This document shows, piece after piece, positions 1 to 8,783 of a stretch of 64,000 nucleotides of DNA. The translations under genes were made by a program, and so were the position numbers. Under the pieces are notes generated by a model. That model had not been told where the DNA came from, made no database searches, and saw nothing but the letters and a program-made list of their open reading frames with translations. Origin of the DNA: JAHEEL01 sp942491345 (GTDB lineage Bacteria > Actinomycetota > Acidimicrobiia > Spongiisociales > UBA5794); contig CALOAN010000012.1 in NCBI GenBank assembly GCA_942491345.1, positions 26,530 through 90,529 on the forward strand, written 5' to 3'. Numbering within the stretch: the stretch's first letter is position 1; every line of letters starts with the position of its first letter.

Positions 1-855
1 CAGTGGCTCACCCGGAGCGACGAGCCGTTCGTCGAGGGCGGCCCGTCGGGTGTCGACGCGACGATTGGGAAACGATTCGATGCCGGTATCCGAGATCCCG
101 TTGATGTCGACGATCAGGGCCGCTGGTGCAGAACTCAGAAAGCAGACGTCACCGTCGTCGTCGGCGCTCACGATCAACCGGTTGGATGCCACGGGTGACA
201 CGTCACCGTCGAAGTTGAGATCCGATTTCACGATTTCGCCCCCATCGTTCTGCTCGATGCCGGCGTCGCAGGCGTAGGCAGTGACGTAGCCCGCGGTGGT
301 GGCCCGGTCGACCGTGAGTTGGCCGATGACGGTCTTGCCCATCGACGCTTCCGGGACCGCCACCCGCAGCGTCCCTCCCGCGGGGATGATTCGCCGGTCG
401 GTCGGTGCCGAGCGGGTGTCGGTGCGGCGATTCGGGATGGAGGTGATGCCCCGGTCGAAGGACACGGCGCTGACGTCGACGATCATCTCGACGGGAGCGG
501 AGGTGAAGAAGCACACATCGCCGGCGTCGTCCGCCTCCACGATCAGTCGATTCGAGGCGAACGGCGTCACCCGCCCGTCGAAGTTGAGATCGGATCGGCC
601 GCCGCCGCCGGTGCTGCTCGACAATCCGTTGCTGCATGGGAACGCGGTCACGAATCCGGTCGTGCGAGCGCGGTCGACCGTGACCTGGCCGATCACGGTC
701 TTGCCCCCGAATGCTTCGGGAACCGACACACGGAGCACCTCGCCCGCCGAGACGAGACCGTCGGCCGACCTCCCCGGTGGTGCGAGCATCGTCGTCGCTG
801 ACGCGAGGAATGCGAGCGTGATGAACGCGACGACACGCCGATTCGATCGAGACAC
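1..855 (-). CDS. Secreted tandem-repeat protein, N-terminal part (runs off left edge)
   Basis: A reading frame opens with GTG at 855 on the minus strand and stays open for 285 codons to the window edge, so only the N-terminus is here. Residues 1-31 look like a signal peptide: SRSNRR, then a hydrophobic stretch ending near MLAPPGRSA. The rest is an internal repeat of exactly 122 residues (LRV at 41-43 recurs at 163-165, and the third copy starts just before the edge). Each unit shares the blocks VPEA, GKTVIGQ, TVDRA, SDLNFDG, ASNRLIV, GDVCF and PNRR-DTR with two cysteines. Repeat-built exported proteins of this kind are usually surface proteins; the precise function is unknown. The exact repeat periodicity makes the frame convincing over the overlapping frames of the opposite strand. 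Confidence 0.75.
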   Translation of the reverse strand, partial: MSRSNRRVVAFITLAFLASATTMLAPPGRSADGLVSAGEVLRVSVPEAFGGKTVIGQVTVDRARTTGFVTAFPCSNGLSSSTGGGGRSDLNFDGRVTPFASNRLIVEADDAGDVCFFTSAPVEMIVDVSAVSFDRGITSIPNRRTDTRSAPTDRRIIPAGGTLRVAVPEASMGKTVIGQLTVDRATTAGYVTAYACDAGIEQNDGGEIVKSDLNFDGDVSPVASNRLIVSADDDGDVCFLSSAPAALIVDINGISDTGIESFPNRRVDTRRAALDERLVAPGEPL

Positions 856-916
856 GGATCGAAACGTACTGGATCGGCTCGTCCGCGTGCCTGCGGGCGC
901 CAGTGGGGGCGGATCG

Positions 917-1726
917 TCAGGCGCGACTGGGGGCGGGACCGTCGGAGGGCGGGCCGGCGAAGAGTTGCGCCTTCTCCATCCAGTCGCGGGCGGCGGCGCC
1001 GGTGACCACGAGCTCGGTGTCGTCGACGTGGCGGCGCTGGGTGGTGACGAGACAGAAGTCGACCGCCGGCCCGACGATCGACTCCGATGCGTCCTCGGGT
1101 CCGAATCGCCATGTGTCACCGGACGGTGCGACCAGCTCGACGCGCACCGGTGCCGAGGGAACGTCGAGGCCACGGTTCAGGTAGGTCCAGCCACGGGTGA
1201 TGAACCCGAGTTGCGAGATGTGACGGAGTCGGTCGGTCGGCTGGCGTACGGCGTCGCCGCCAGCGATCGAGATCGCGTCGACGACGTCCTGGCCGTGTGC
1301 CCAGGCCTCCATGAGGCGGGCGGTCAGAAACGACTTCGCGCCCATCGACGGCCCGTACCAGGCGACGCGCGTGTCGTTGTCGAGCGTGGCCCCGGCCGTG
1401 GCGAGTGTGTCTCGGTTGGCCCGCCACGCCGCCAGCAGTTCCTCCGGCGTCATCGCCCGGTACGGACCGAGCGTGATGTCGTCGGCCGAGCCGCCCGTCG
1501 TGCCGGCACCGAGCAGGATGTTCATCTGCTCGGTGAAGCCGTCGGGATCGACGATCGCGAGCGCAGCGGTGCCGTCGAAGTAGGTGAGGTGGCCGATCTG
1601 GTCGGCGATCGTCCACCCGGGGCTCGGTGTGGGGAGCTGCCACTGCGAGGTGGTGAGCGAGGCCACCACGTCGTCGAGTGCCTGTTGTTCGGCCACCAGG
1701 TCGTCGAGCACGTCACGCACGTCCAT
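917..1726 (-). CDS. TIGR03084-type DinB/maleylpyruvate isomerase-fold protein
   Basis: A 269-aa protein starting MDVRDVLDDLVAEQQALD. The N-terminal motif SPGWTIADQIGHL is the metal-binding helix region typical of the mycothiol-dependent maleylpyruvate isomerase/DinB fold, and the overall length fits the TIGR03084 group. ATG at 1726 was chosen because homology-like sequence begins there, although the frame is open further upstream over the neighbouring gene. It is divergent from the acyl-CoA carboxylase operon, with about 100 bp between starts. From family knowledge, members of this group often sit beside AtuA-type operons. The exact reaction is not known; a thiol-cofactor-dependent step in the adjacent degradation pathway is an inference. 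Confidence 0.72.
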   Translation of the reverse strand: MDVRDVLDDLVAEQQALDDVVASLTTSQWQLPTPSPGWTIADQIGHLTYFDGTAALAIVDPDGFTEQMNILLGAGTTGGSADDITLGPYRAMTPEELLAAWRANRDTLATAGATLDNDTRVAWYGPSMGAKSFLTARLMEAWAHGQDVVDAISIAGGDAVRQPTDRLRHISQLGFITRGWTYLNRGLDVPSAPVRVELVAPSGDTWRFGPEDASESIVGPAVDFCLVTTQRRHVDDTELVVTGAAARDWMEKAQLFAGPPSDGPAPSRA

Positions 1727-1825
1727 GCCCCAGGTGTACCCGATCAGCCCGGTCCGGCGAGAGCCAGGACGGCTCGCTCGGCCGAGCCGACGCGGCACGG
1801 TGTCGTCGAGGGCGCCTCCACTACG

Positions 1826-3439
1826 GTGACGTTCGTGACCATCGGGACCGTTCTGCGAAGCCGACTCGACACGAGATCTGCCGAGTACCAGGACAATCTC
1901 GCCCAGATGCAGCGCCTGTGGGACGGCGTCGCCGCGGAGCTGGCGTCGGTGCCGACGATCGGGGGCCAGCGTTACGTCGATCGGCACCGCAAGCGGGGCA
2001 AGATGCTCGTGCGGGAGCGCATCGAGGCGCTGATCGATCCCGACACGCCGTTCCTGGAGTTCAGCCCGCTCGCCGGCTGGGGGACGCAGGATCCGGTCGG
2101 GGTCGGCTCGGCCTGCGGGATCGGCATCGTCGAGGGCGTCGAGTGTGCGATCACCGGCTCCGACATGACCTACCGGGGAGGATCGGCCAATCCGACCTCG
2201 TGGAAGAAGACCGCGCGGTTCAACGAGATCGCCCGCGAGAACCGGTTGCCGGTGATCAACCTCAACGAGTCGGCAGGCGCCGACCTGCCGCGCCAGGCCG
2301 ATCTGTTCATCCAGGGCGGCGGGAGCTTCCGTGACCTGACGCAGCTGTCGAAGCTCGGGATCCCCACGATCACGATGGCATTCGGCCCGAACACGGCAGG
2401 CGGCGCCTACACGCCGGGGATGAGCGACTACACCGTGTTCGTGAAGGAGCGGGGCACCGCGTATCTCGGTGGGCCACCGCTGGTGAAGATGGCGATCGAC
2501 GAGATCGTCGACGAGGAGACGCTCGGCGGCGCGGAGATGCACTCGCGCACGAGCGGGTTGTCCGACTATCTGGCGGTCGACGAGCGGGATGCGATCCGCA
2601 TCACCCGCTCGATCGTGCGCCACCTGCGCTGGTCGAAGCTCGGGCCCGGGGCGACCGAGCCCGACGACCCGCCGCTCTACGATCCCGCCGAGTTGCTCGG
2701 GTGCGCGTCGGCCGACGTGCGTATCCCGTTCGACATCCGAGAGGTGCTCGCTCGCCTGCTCGACGGCAGCCGCTTCGAGGAGTTCAAACCGCTGTACGGC
2801 GACAAGCTCGTGTGCGGGTGGGGGTCGATCCACGGGTTCCCCGTCGGCATCCTCGGCAACAACGGGATCCTGTTCTCGGAGGAGGCGTCGAAGGCCGCAC
2901 AGTTCATCCAGCTGTGCAACAAGCGCGACATCCCGCTGGCCTTCCTGCACAACATCACCGGCTTCATGGTCGGCTCGAAGGCCGAGCAGGGTGGCATCAT
3001 CCGCAACGGCGCCAAGATGATCAATGCGGTGTCGAACTCGACCGTGCCGCACTTCAACCTGATGGTCGGTGCGAGTTACGGCGCGGGCAACTACGGCATG
3101 GCGGGCAAGGCGTACAACCCGCGGTTCATCTTCTCCTGGCCGAACCACCGGGTGGCGGTGATGGGGCCGAAGCAGCTGGCGGGCGTGATGGAGATCGTCG
3201 CCCGCAACGCCGCGGCCGGCCGCGGGATCGAGGTCGACGAGGAAGCGCTCGCCGCGCAGACCGCCGGGCTCGAGGCGCAGATCGAGCACGAGTCGACGGC
3301 GCTGTTCTCGACCGGGCGATTGTGGGACGACGGGATCATCCATCCCGCCGACAGCCGAACCGTGATGGGGATGGCGCTGTCGGCGGTGCACAGCAACGTG
3401 GTGCAGGGCGCCACCGAGTACGGCGTGTGGAGGCACTGA
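1826..3439 (+). CDS. Acyl-CoA carboxylase carboxyltransferase (beta) subunit
   Basis: A protein of about 537 aa of the propionyl/methylcrotonyl/geranyl-CoA carboxylase beta family, which transfers carboxyl from biotin to an acyl-CoA. Both crotonase-fold halves are present: the first carries ESAGADLPRQ and the FGPNTAGGAYTPGMSDY oxyanion-hole region, the second NNGILFSEEA, GFMVG and VGASYGAGNYGM. The frame is open far upstream, but family sequence begins at IGTVLRSRLD, so GTG at 1826 or GTG at 1835 is the start. The stop overlaps the next gene by one base. With the alpha subunit and AtuA-like gene it forms one operon. Substrate is probably a branched or terpenoid-derived enoyl-CoA (AtuC/LiuB-like); this is inferred from context. 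Confidence 0.9.
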   Translation: MTFVTIGTVLRSRLDTRSAEYQDNLAQMQRLWDGVAAELASVPTIGGQRYVDRHRKRGKMLVRERIEALIDPDTPFLEFSPLAGWGTQDPVGVGSACGIGIVEGVECAITGSDMTYRGGSANPTSWKKTARFNEIARENRLPVINLNESAGADLPRQADLFIQGGGSFRDLTQLSKLGIPTITMAFGPNTAGGAYTPGMSDYTVFVKERGTAYLGGPPLVKMAIDEIVDEETLGGAEMHSRTSGLSDYLAVDERDAIRITRSIVRHLRWSKLGPGATEPDDPPLYDPAELLGCASADVRIPFDIREVLARLLDGSRFEEFKPLYGDKLVCGWGSIHGFPVGILGNNGILFSEEASKAAQFIQLCNKRDIPLAFLHNITGFMVGSKAEQGGIIRNGAKMINAVSNSTVPHFNLMVGASYGAGNYGMAGKAYNPRFIFSWPNHRVAVMGPKQLAGVMEIVARNAAAGRGIEVDEEALAAQTAGLEAQIEHESTALFSTGRLWDDGIIHPADSRTVMGMALSAVHSNVVQGATEYGVWRH

Positions 3440-5547
3440 TGGAACCACTGCCACACGGGATCTCCCGCCTCCTGATCGCCAACCGCGGTGAGATCGCGGT
3501 CCGGATCGCTCGCACCGCGCACCGACTGGGGATCGACACCGTCGGGGTCTACTCCGAGCCCGATCGCAACGCGCTGCACGTCGACTCGGTCGACGTCGCG
3601 ATCGCGCTGGGTCGGCCGGGGGGTGGGGCGACCCCGGCCGAGTCCTACCTGCGCGGCGATGCGGTGATCGACGCGGCGCTCTCTGCCGGAGCGGATGCGG
3701 TCCACCCTGGCTACGGCTTCCTCGCCGAGAACGCAGGCTTCGCGCAGGCGGTGATCGACACCGGGCTCACGTGGGTCGGGCCGACACCCGAACAGATCAC
3801 GCTGCTCGGCGACAAGGTCGCGGCGAAGCGGGCGGCGCTGGACGCTGGTGTCCCGACCACGTCGATGATCGAGGTGCGCGACGGTCGCGTCGTCGATGGC
3901 GCCGAGGTCGCATACCCGGCACTGGTGAAGGCCGCAGCGGGCGGCGGCGGGCGCGGCATGCGTGTCGTGCGGAGCGCTGCGGAACTCGAGGACGCAGTTG
4001 CAGCGGCATCTCGCGAGGCGTTGTCGGCGTTCGGCGACGGCACGGTGTTCATCGAGCCGTACCTGGAACGGGGCCGTCACGTCGAGGTGCAGATCATCGG
4101 CGACCGCCACGGCAACGTCGTGCACCTCGGCGAACGGGAGTGCTCGATCCAGCGCCGCAACCAGAAGATCGTCGAGGAGTCGCCGTCGGCCGGGATCACC
4201 CCCGAGATCCGGGCGGCGTTGTGCGATGGTGCGGTCGCCCTCGCTCGCCATGTCGGCTACGAGGGCGCAGGCACCGTCGAGTTCATGGTGGGGGTCGACG
4301 GGACCATCACGTTCCTGGAGGTCAACACCCGCCTCCAGGTGGAACACCCGGTGACCGAAGCGGTGACCGGCCTCGATCTCGTCGAGTTGCAGCTGCTGGT
4401 CGCCGCAGGCGAGCCGTTGCCGATCGCGCAGAACGATGTCACCGTCAGCGGACACGCGATCGAGGTGCGCGTCGTCGCCGAGGATCCGGCGGCCGGCTGG
4501 ATGCCGTCGACCGGGACGATCGACCGCTTCACAATGGGCGACGGGGTCCGGGTCGACTCCGGGGTTCGTGACGGCTCCGAGATCTCGTCCGACTACGACT
4601 CGCTGGTCGCCAAGGTGATCGCGCACGCCCCGACCCGAACGGGGGCCGCCCGCCGGCTGGCCCGAGCGCTGCGGGCGTCGCAGCTCACGGGGATCCGCAG
4701 CAACCTCGACACGCTGGTCGCGATCCTCGGCGAAGCCGACTACCTCGCTGCCGCCACGCCGACCGCCTACCTCGATGAACACCCCGACGTGCTCGCGGCG
4801 TCCGGCCCGACCGGTGACGATCGGATCGCGTTGCTGCTCGGCGCGGTGTTCGCACTCGAGTTCGAGCACCGCAGCGCCGACCGCGTCACCCGTTTCGCGC
4901 CGTCGGGCTGGCGCAATCTGCGCACGCAAGGGCAGCGGCAGGTGTGGGTCGATCCCGGCGGCGAGCACCTGCACGTCGAGTACGAGATGGCAAACGCGTG
5001 GCAGTCGGGCGGCGGCGAGTTGCACTCGGCGACCGTCCGGCTCGGGCCGTGGCCGGATCCCGACGCCGTCACCGGCGCCCTCGATGCCGACGAACGCCCG
5101 GTTCTGACCGTGCGCCTGCTCGATCGCAGGTCCGACCGCCAGGTGATCGAGGTCGACGGGCGACGCCAGGTCGTGCACGCCGAGGTGGTGCACCACTCGC
5201 TCGGGCTCGACGACGACGGTGTCGGCGCGGTCACCGTGCACGTTCGCAGCACCGCTGGCGCGCTCACGTTGACACGGGCTCCCCGGTTCGTGTTGCACGA
5301 CGCCGAGTCGGCGACCGGTGGACCGATCAGCCCGTTGCCCGGCACCGTGATCGCCGTGCACGTCGAGGCGGGTGCGTCGGTCGTCGACGGTCAGCTCCTG
5401 ATGGTGGTCGAGGCGATGAAGATGGAGCACAAGATCGTTGCGTCCGGTGATGCGACGGTGACCGAGGTCCGCTTCGCCGTCGGTGACCGCGTCGACACCG
5501 GCGACCTGCTGGTCGCCCTGGAGCACCACGAGGACGTCGGTTCGTGA
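3439..5547 (+). CDS. Acyl-CoA carboxylase biotin carboxylase/BCCP (alpha) subunit
   Basis: A 702-aa fused alpha subunit that carboxylates biotin with ATP and bicarbonate and hands it to the beta subunit upstream. It begins SRLLIANRGEIAVRIART, the biotin carboxylase N-terminal signature. The ATP-grasp loop AAAGGGGRGM lies near residue 165, and HPGYGFLAEN and FLEVNTRLQVEHPVTE follow. The C-terminal biotinyl domain has VEAMKMEH with the biotin-accepting lysine at K661. The ATG overlaps the beta-subunit stop by one base, indicating translational coupling. The region between the carboxylase and BCCP domains (about 450-620) is the long linker seen in methylcrotonyl- and geranyl-type subunits. Confidence 0.93.
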   Translation: MEPLPHGISRLLIANRGEIAVRIARTAHRLGIDTVGVYSEPDRNALHVDSVDVAIALGRPGGGATPAESYLRGDAVIDAALSAGADAVHPGYGFLAENAGFAQAVIDTGLTWVGPTPEQITLLGDKVAAKRAALDAGVPTTSMIEVRDGRVVDGAEVAYPALVKAAAGGGGRGMRVVRSAAELEDAVAAASREALSAFGDGTVFIEPYLERGRHVEVQIIGDRHGNVVHLGERECSIQRRNQKIVEESPSAGITPEIRAALCDGAVALARHVGYEGAGTVEFMVGVDGTITFLEVNTRLQVEHPVTEAVTGLDLVELQLLVAAGEPLPIAQNDVTVSGHAIEVRVVAEDPAAGWMPSTGTIDRFTMGDGVRVDSGVRDGSEISSDYDSLVAKVIAHAPTRTGAARRLARALRASQLTGIRSNLDTLVAILGEADYLAAATPTAYLDEHPDVLAASGPTGDDRIALLLGAVFALEFEHRSADRVTRFAPSGWRNLRTQGQRQVWVDPGGEHLHVEYEMANAWQSGGGELHSATVRLGPWPDPDAVTGALDADERPVLTVRLLDRRSDRQVIEVDGRRQVVHAEVVHHSLGLDDDGVGAVTVHVRSTAGALTLTRAPRFVLHDAESATGGPISPLPGTVIAVHVEAGASVVDGQLLMVVEAMKMEHKIVASGDATVTEVRFAVGDRVDTGDLLVALEHHEDVGS

Positions 5548-7334
5548 CCGCCGCACCCGGCGAGCCGATCCGCATCGCCAACTGCTCGGGCTTCTTCGGG
5601 GATCGCCCGAGCGGCGCGCTCGAGATGGTCGAAGGCGGTCCGATCGACGTGCTGACGGGCGACTGGCTGGCGGAGCTCACGATGCTGATCCTCAGCCGGA
5701 TCCGGGCGAAGCAGCCCGGCCGGGGTTTCGCCCGGACCTTCGTGACCCAGATGGAGCAGGTGATGGGCGCCTCCCTCGATCGGGGCATCAGGGTCGTGTC
5801 GAATGCCGGGGGCCTCGACCCCGGTGGTTGTGCCGAGGCCGTGGCCGAGGTCGCCGATCGCCTCGGGCTGTCGCCGACGATCGCCTACGTCGACGGTGAC
5901 GACCTGATGCCGCGCGTCGTCGAGCTCGCCGAGTCCGGTGCGCTCGCGCCGTTCGGGTCGGCGACCGACCTCGGCGACCCGACTCGGTTCCTCACGGCCA
6001 ACGCGTACCTCGGCTGCTTCGGGATCGTCGACGCGCTCACCAAGGGCGCCGACATCGTGATCACCGGCCGCGTCACCGATGCGGCGGTGACCTGCGGCCC
6101 GGCTGCGTGGCACCACGGGTGGCAACGCACCGACTTCGACCAGCTCGCCGGCGGCGTGGTGGCGGGCCACATCATCGAGTGCAGCGCGCAGGTCACCGGC
6201 GGCAACTATTCGTTCTTCCACGAGATCGAGGGTCACACGGAGGTGGGTGGGCGGGCCCGGTTCGGGTTCCCGTGGGCCGAGGTCGCGGCGGACGGCTCGT
6301 GCGTGATCGGCAAGCACGACGGAACGGGCGGCGTCGTCAACGTCGAGACGGTGACCTCACAGCTGCTCTACGAGATCGGTGGCCCCGAGTACCTCGGCCC
6401 CGATGTGACCGCCCGGTTCGACACGATCGAGGTCGAACAGGTCGGGCGCGACCGTGTTCGTGTGTCCGGCGTGAAGGGGCAAGCTCCGCCTTCGACGCTC
6501 AAGGTGGCGATGAACGAACTCGGCGGCTACCGGAACTCGTTCACCGTGGCGCTGACCGGCCTCGACATCGACGCCAAGGCGGCGTTCGCGCAGGCGACGT
6601 TCTGGGATGCCTGCCCGTACGGGCCCGACGACTTCGCGTTCATCGAATCGAAGGTGATCCACACGAACAAGCCCGATCCGGCGACGCAGGAGGAGGCGAC
6701 GGCGATCTGGCGAGTGACGGTGAAGGACCCCGACGAACGCAAGGTCGGGCGCGCCTTCGCCGATGCGATGGTGCACACGGTGCTCGCCGGGATCCCCGGC
6801 ATGTACGGCCTTGGTGGCGGCCCGAGTGCGGCGTCACCGTTCGGTGTCTACCGCCCAGCGACCGTCCCGAGCGATCTCGTGCCGCAGTACGTGCACGTCA
6901 ACGGCGCGGCGGTCCAGGTCGAGTCGGTCGCACCGACCGGCGATCCGATCGAGGCCCAGCCGGCCGCGGTGGGCGAGAAGACCCCAACGTCGGGCGGGGA
7001 GCTGGTCGACGTGCCGCTCGGGGCATTCGTGGGGACCCGGTCGGGCGACAAGGGCGGTGACGCCAACCTCGGGGTGTACGCCCGCAGCGATGCCGGCTGG
7101 ACGTGGCTCGACGCCGAGCTGACGGTCGAACGACTTCGGGAGCTGCTGCCCGAGACGGTCGATCTGGCAATCGACCGATACCGCTACCCGAACCTGCGGG
7201 CGTTGAACTTCGTGATCCGCGGGCTCCTGCAGGAGGGCGTTGCGGCCTCGACCCGACAGGACGCGCAGGCCAAGGCCCTGGGGGAGTGGCTGCGGGCTCG
7301 CGTGGTCGGGGTGCCGGAGTCGGTGCTCAGCTGA
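5544..7334 (+). CDS. AtuA-like acyclic terpene utilisation protein (DUF1446)
   Basis: A 596-aa protein with the DUF1446/AtuA signature: an N-terminal block of about 450 residues (ANCSGFFGDRPSGALEMV, DVLTGDWLAELTM, GADIVITGRVTDAA) and a C-terminal domain carrying GTRSGDKGGDANLGVYAR. The GTG start overlaps the alpha-subunit stop by four bases (GTGA), so it is the third gene of the same operon. AtuA is required for citronellol/geraniol breakdown in Pseudomonas, but its enzymatic step is not settled. Together with the carboxylase pair this suggests degradation of a branched isoprenoid or leucine-type acyl chain. Its stop overlaps the end of the convergent HNH gene by eight bases. Confidence 0.85.
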   Translation: MTAAPGEPIRIANCSGFFGDRPSGALEMVEGGPIDVLTGDWLAELTMLILSRIRAKQPGRGFARTFVTQMEQVMGASLDRGIRVVSNAGGLDPGGCAEAVAEVADRLGLSPTIAYVDGDDLMPRVVELAESGALAPFGSATDLGDPTRFLTANAYLGCFGIVDALTKGADIVITGRVTDAAVTCGPAAWHHGWQRTDFDQLAGGVVAGHIIECSAQVTGGNYSFFHEIEGHTEVGGRARFGFPWAEVAADGSCVIGKHDGTGGVVNVETVTSQLLYEIGGPEYLGPDVTARFDTIEVEQVGRDRVRVSGVKGQAPPSTLKVAMNELGGYRNSFTVALTGLDIDAKAAFAQATFWDACPYGPDDFAFIESKVIHTNKPDPATQEEATAIWRVTVKDPDERKVGRAFADAMVHTVLAGIPGMYGLGGGPSAASPFGVYRPATVPSDLVPQYVHVNGAAVQVESVAPTGDPIEAQPAAVGEKTPTSGGELVDVPLGAFVGTRSGDKGGDANLGVYARSDAGWTWLDAELTVERLRELLPETVDLAIDRYRYPNLRALNFVIRGLLQEGVAASTRQDAQAKALGEWLRARVVGVPESVLS

Positions 7335-8709
7335 TCTCGTTGCCGTGGGGGTCGGTGACGTGCCAGGTGCCGTGGTTGTCTCGGTGGACGTGGAATCCGT
7401 GTTCTTTGAGGTGGTGGTGGCGGTGGCAGAGGCCGCCGCCGTTGCGTGGCACGGTGGCGCCGTGGGCTTTCCAGCTGATGGAGTGGTCGGCGTCGCACCA
7501 GGCGATCGGTTGGTCGCAGCCGATCCAGATGCAGGTGGTCAGCAGCAGCATGACGGCGTCGCGTGATGAACCGCGGAAGAGGCGTTGTCGGCGGCCGAGG
7601 TCGATGACGGTGCTGGAGCCGTCGTAGACGACGCGGCGGATGTGGCCGATCAGGGCGGCGTTGATGGCGTCGTCGGGATGGAGGCGGCGTCCGGTCTGGG
7701 TGCGTACGACGACGTCGCGGTAGCGGCGAGGGTCGGGGGTTTCACCGCGGAGGTGTGCTTCGAACGATTCGTGGTCGATCAGCACGTTGAGCGTCGGTCG
7801 CGGTGTTTGGGAACCGGGTGGGGTGGCAGCGGCGGCTCTGGCCATGGCGAGCAGGGCGTCGGCGGATCGTTGGGCTTGTGTGCGGGAGAGGTCGTTGGTG
7901 GTGGCGGTGTCGCCGAGGCGGTGGCGGGCTTCGGCCCAGTCGGTGTGCCATTCGGCTTCGAGGAACCAGGCGAAGATCTCGTTGAACTCGGCCCCGGCCG
8001 CCTCGGCGAGGTTGCCCGACAGGGTCCAGCCACTGTCGGGGCGGGGTCGCATCGTGACGTTGCGGTTGGTGTGGAGGCGTTCGTGGCGGGCGAGGTCGCC
8101 GTCGGGATCGGCGAGGGCTTCCCACCTGCGTGCTCGGCGTTCGAACTCGTCGAACGGCTGGCTGATGGCGTCGTTCAACAGTGACGGAGCGTCACGTTCG
8201 AGGACTGCTGCGGGGATGCGTGGGTTGGCAGCGATGCGTGCCATCAACTCCGACTGGGCGACGCCGACACACCCGTCGGTTTCGGCGTCGGCCCACTCGG
8301 GCAGTGCATGGTGCAGGCGGGCGGTCTGGACCCGTCGGTGTGCTTCGGGGCCCGACAGGCGACACATGTGTTTGACGGCGGTCTTGGCCGAGAAGAACCC
8401 CTGCGGACGGAACGGGTTCGACCTGTCGATCACGCCCGCTGCGGTGACGGCTGCTGCCTCGACGATCCGGCGGAGTTCCTCCACCCGCTCCAACCACACC
8501 CGCAACTGGTCGGGGTCGAGCTGCGACGGATCGACGTCCGACACGGCGGCCAGCGCCGTTGCTGCTCTCGATACGGCGTCGTGTGCCCGATCGGCAGGCG
8601 GTTCGGCCTCGATCGAGGCGACGAGACGCAACCGGATCGCCTCGAGACGACCGACACCCCCACGATCGCCACCGCCCCCAGCGATCTCGTCGATGCCAAC
8701 CGAACTCAT
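7327..8709 (-). CDS. DUF222/HNH endonuclease-domain protein (13E12-type)
   Basis: A protein of about 460 aa of the abundant actinobacterial 13E12/DUF222-HNH family. The N-terminal two thirds is the DUF222 helical region (LRVWLERVEELRRIVEAAA, RNVTMRPRPDSGWTLSGNL). The C-terminus has the HNH nuclease with CIWIGCDQPIAWCDADHSISW and a GGLCHRHHHLKEHGF metal site. ATG at 8709 is taken as the start; an in-frame ATG lies 12 bases upstream at 8721. These proteins occur in many copies per genome and are often tied to mobile-element or intron homing activity, but this one has no visible mobile neighbour. Biological role unknown; nuclease activity is inferred from intact HNH residues. Confidence 0.82.
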   Translation of the reverse strand: MSSVGIDEIAGGGGDRGGVGRLEAIRLRLVASIEAEPPADRAHDAVSRAATALAAVSDVDPSQLDPDQLRVWLERVEELRRIVEAAAVTAAGVIDRSNPFRPQGFFSAKTAVKHMCRLSGPEAHRRVQTARLHHALPEWADAETDGCVGVAQSELMARIAANPRIPAAVLERDAPSLLNDAISQPFDEFERRARRWEALADPDGDLARHERLHTNRNVTMRPRPDSGWTLSGNLAEAAGAEFNEIFAWFLEAEWHTDWAEARHRLGDTATTNDLSRTQAQRSADALLAMARAAAATPPGSQTPRPTLNVLIDHESFEAHLRGETPDPRRYRDVVVRTQTGRRLHPDDAINAALIGHIRRVVYDGSSTVIDLGRRQRLFRGSSRDAVMLLLTTCIWIGCDQPIAWCDADHSISWKAHGATVPRNGGGLCHRHHHLKEHGFHVHRDNHGTWHVTDPHGNEIS

Positions 8710-8783
8710 GCTCCCCATCATGACGAAGGGGTCTCACGGGGTTGGCTCAACGATCAGGCAGGCAGACGGCGCTCGATCCAACC

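Noticed and set aside
203..637. Minus-strand 144-aa Arg-rich ORF and plus-strand ORFs at the left end
   Set aside because: Out of frame with the repeat protein at 1-855, which shows exact periodicity; the Arg-rich composition is typical of a shadow frame.
7327..8709. Plus-strand Gly/Val-rich ORF opposite the HNH gene
   Set aside because: Long open frames opposite high-GC genes are expected; the minus-strand frame has clear DUF222/HNH motifs.
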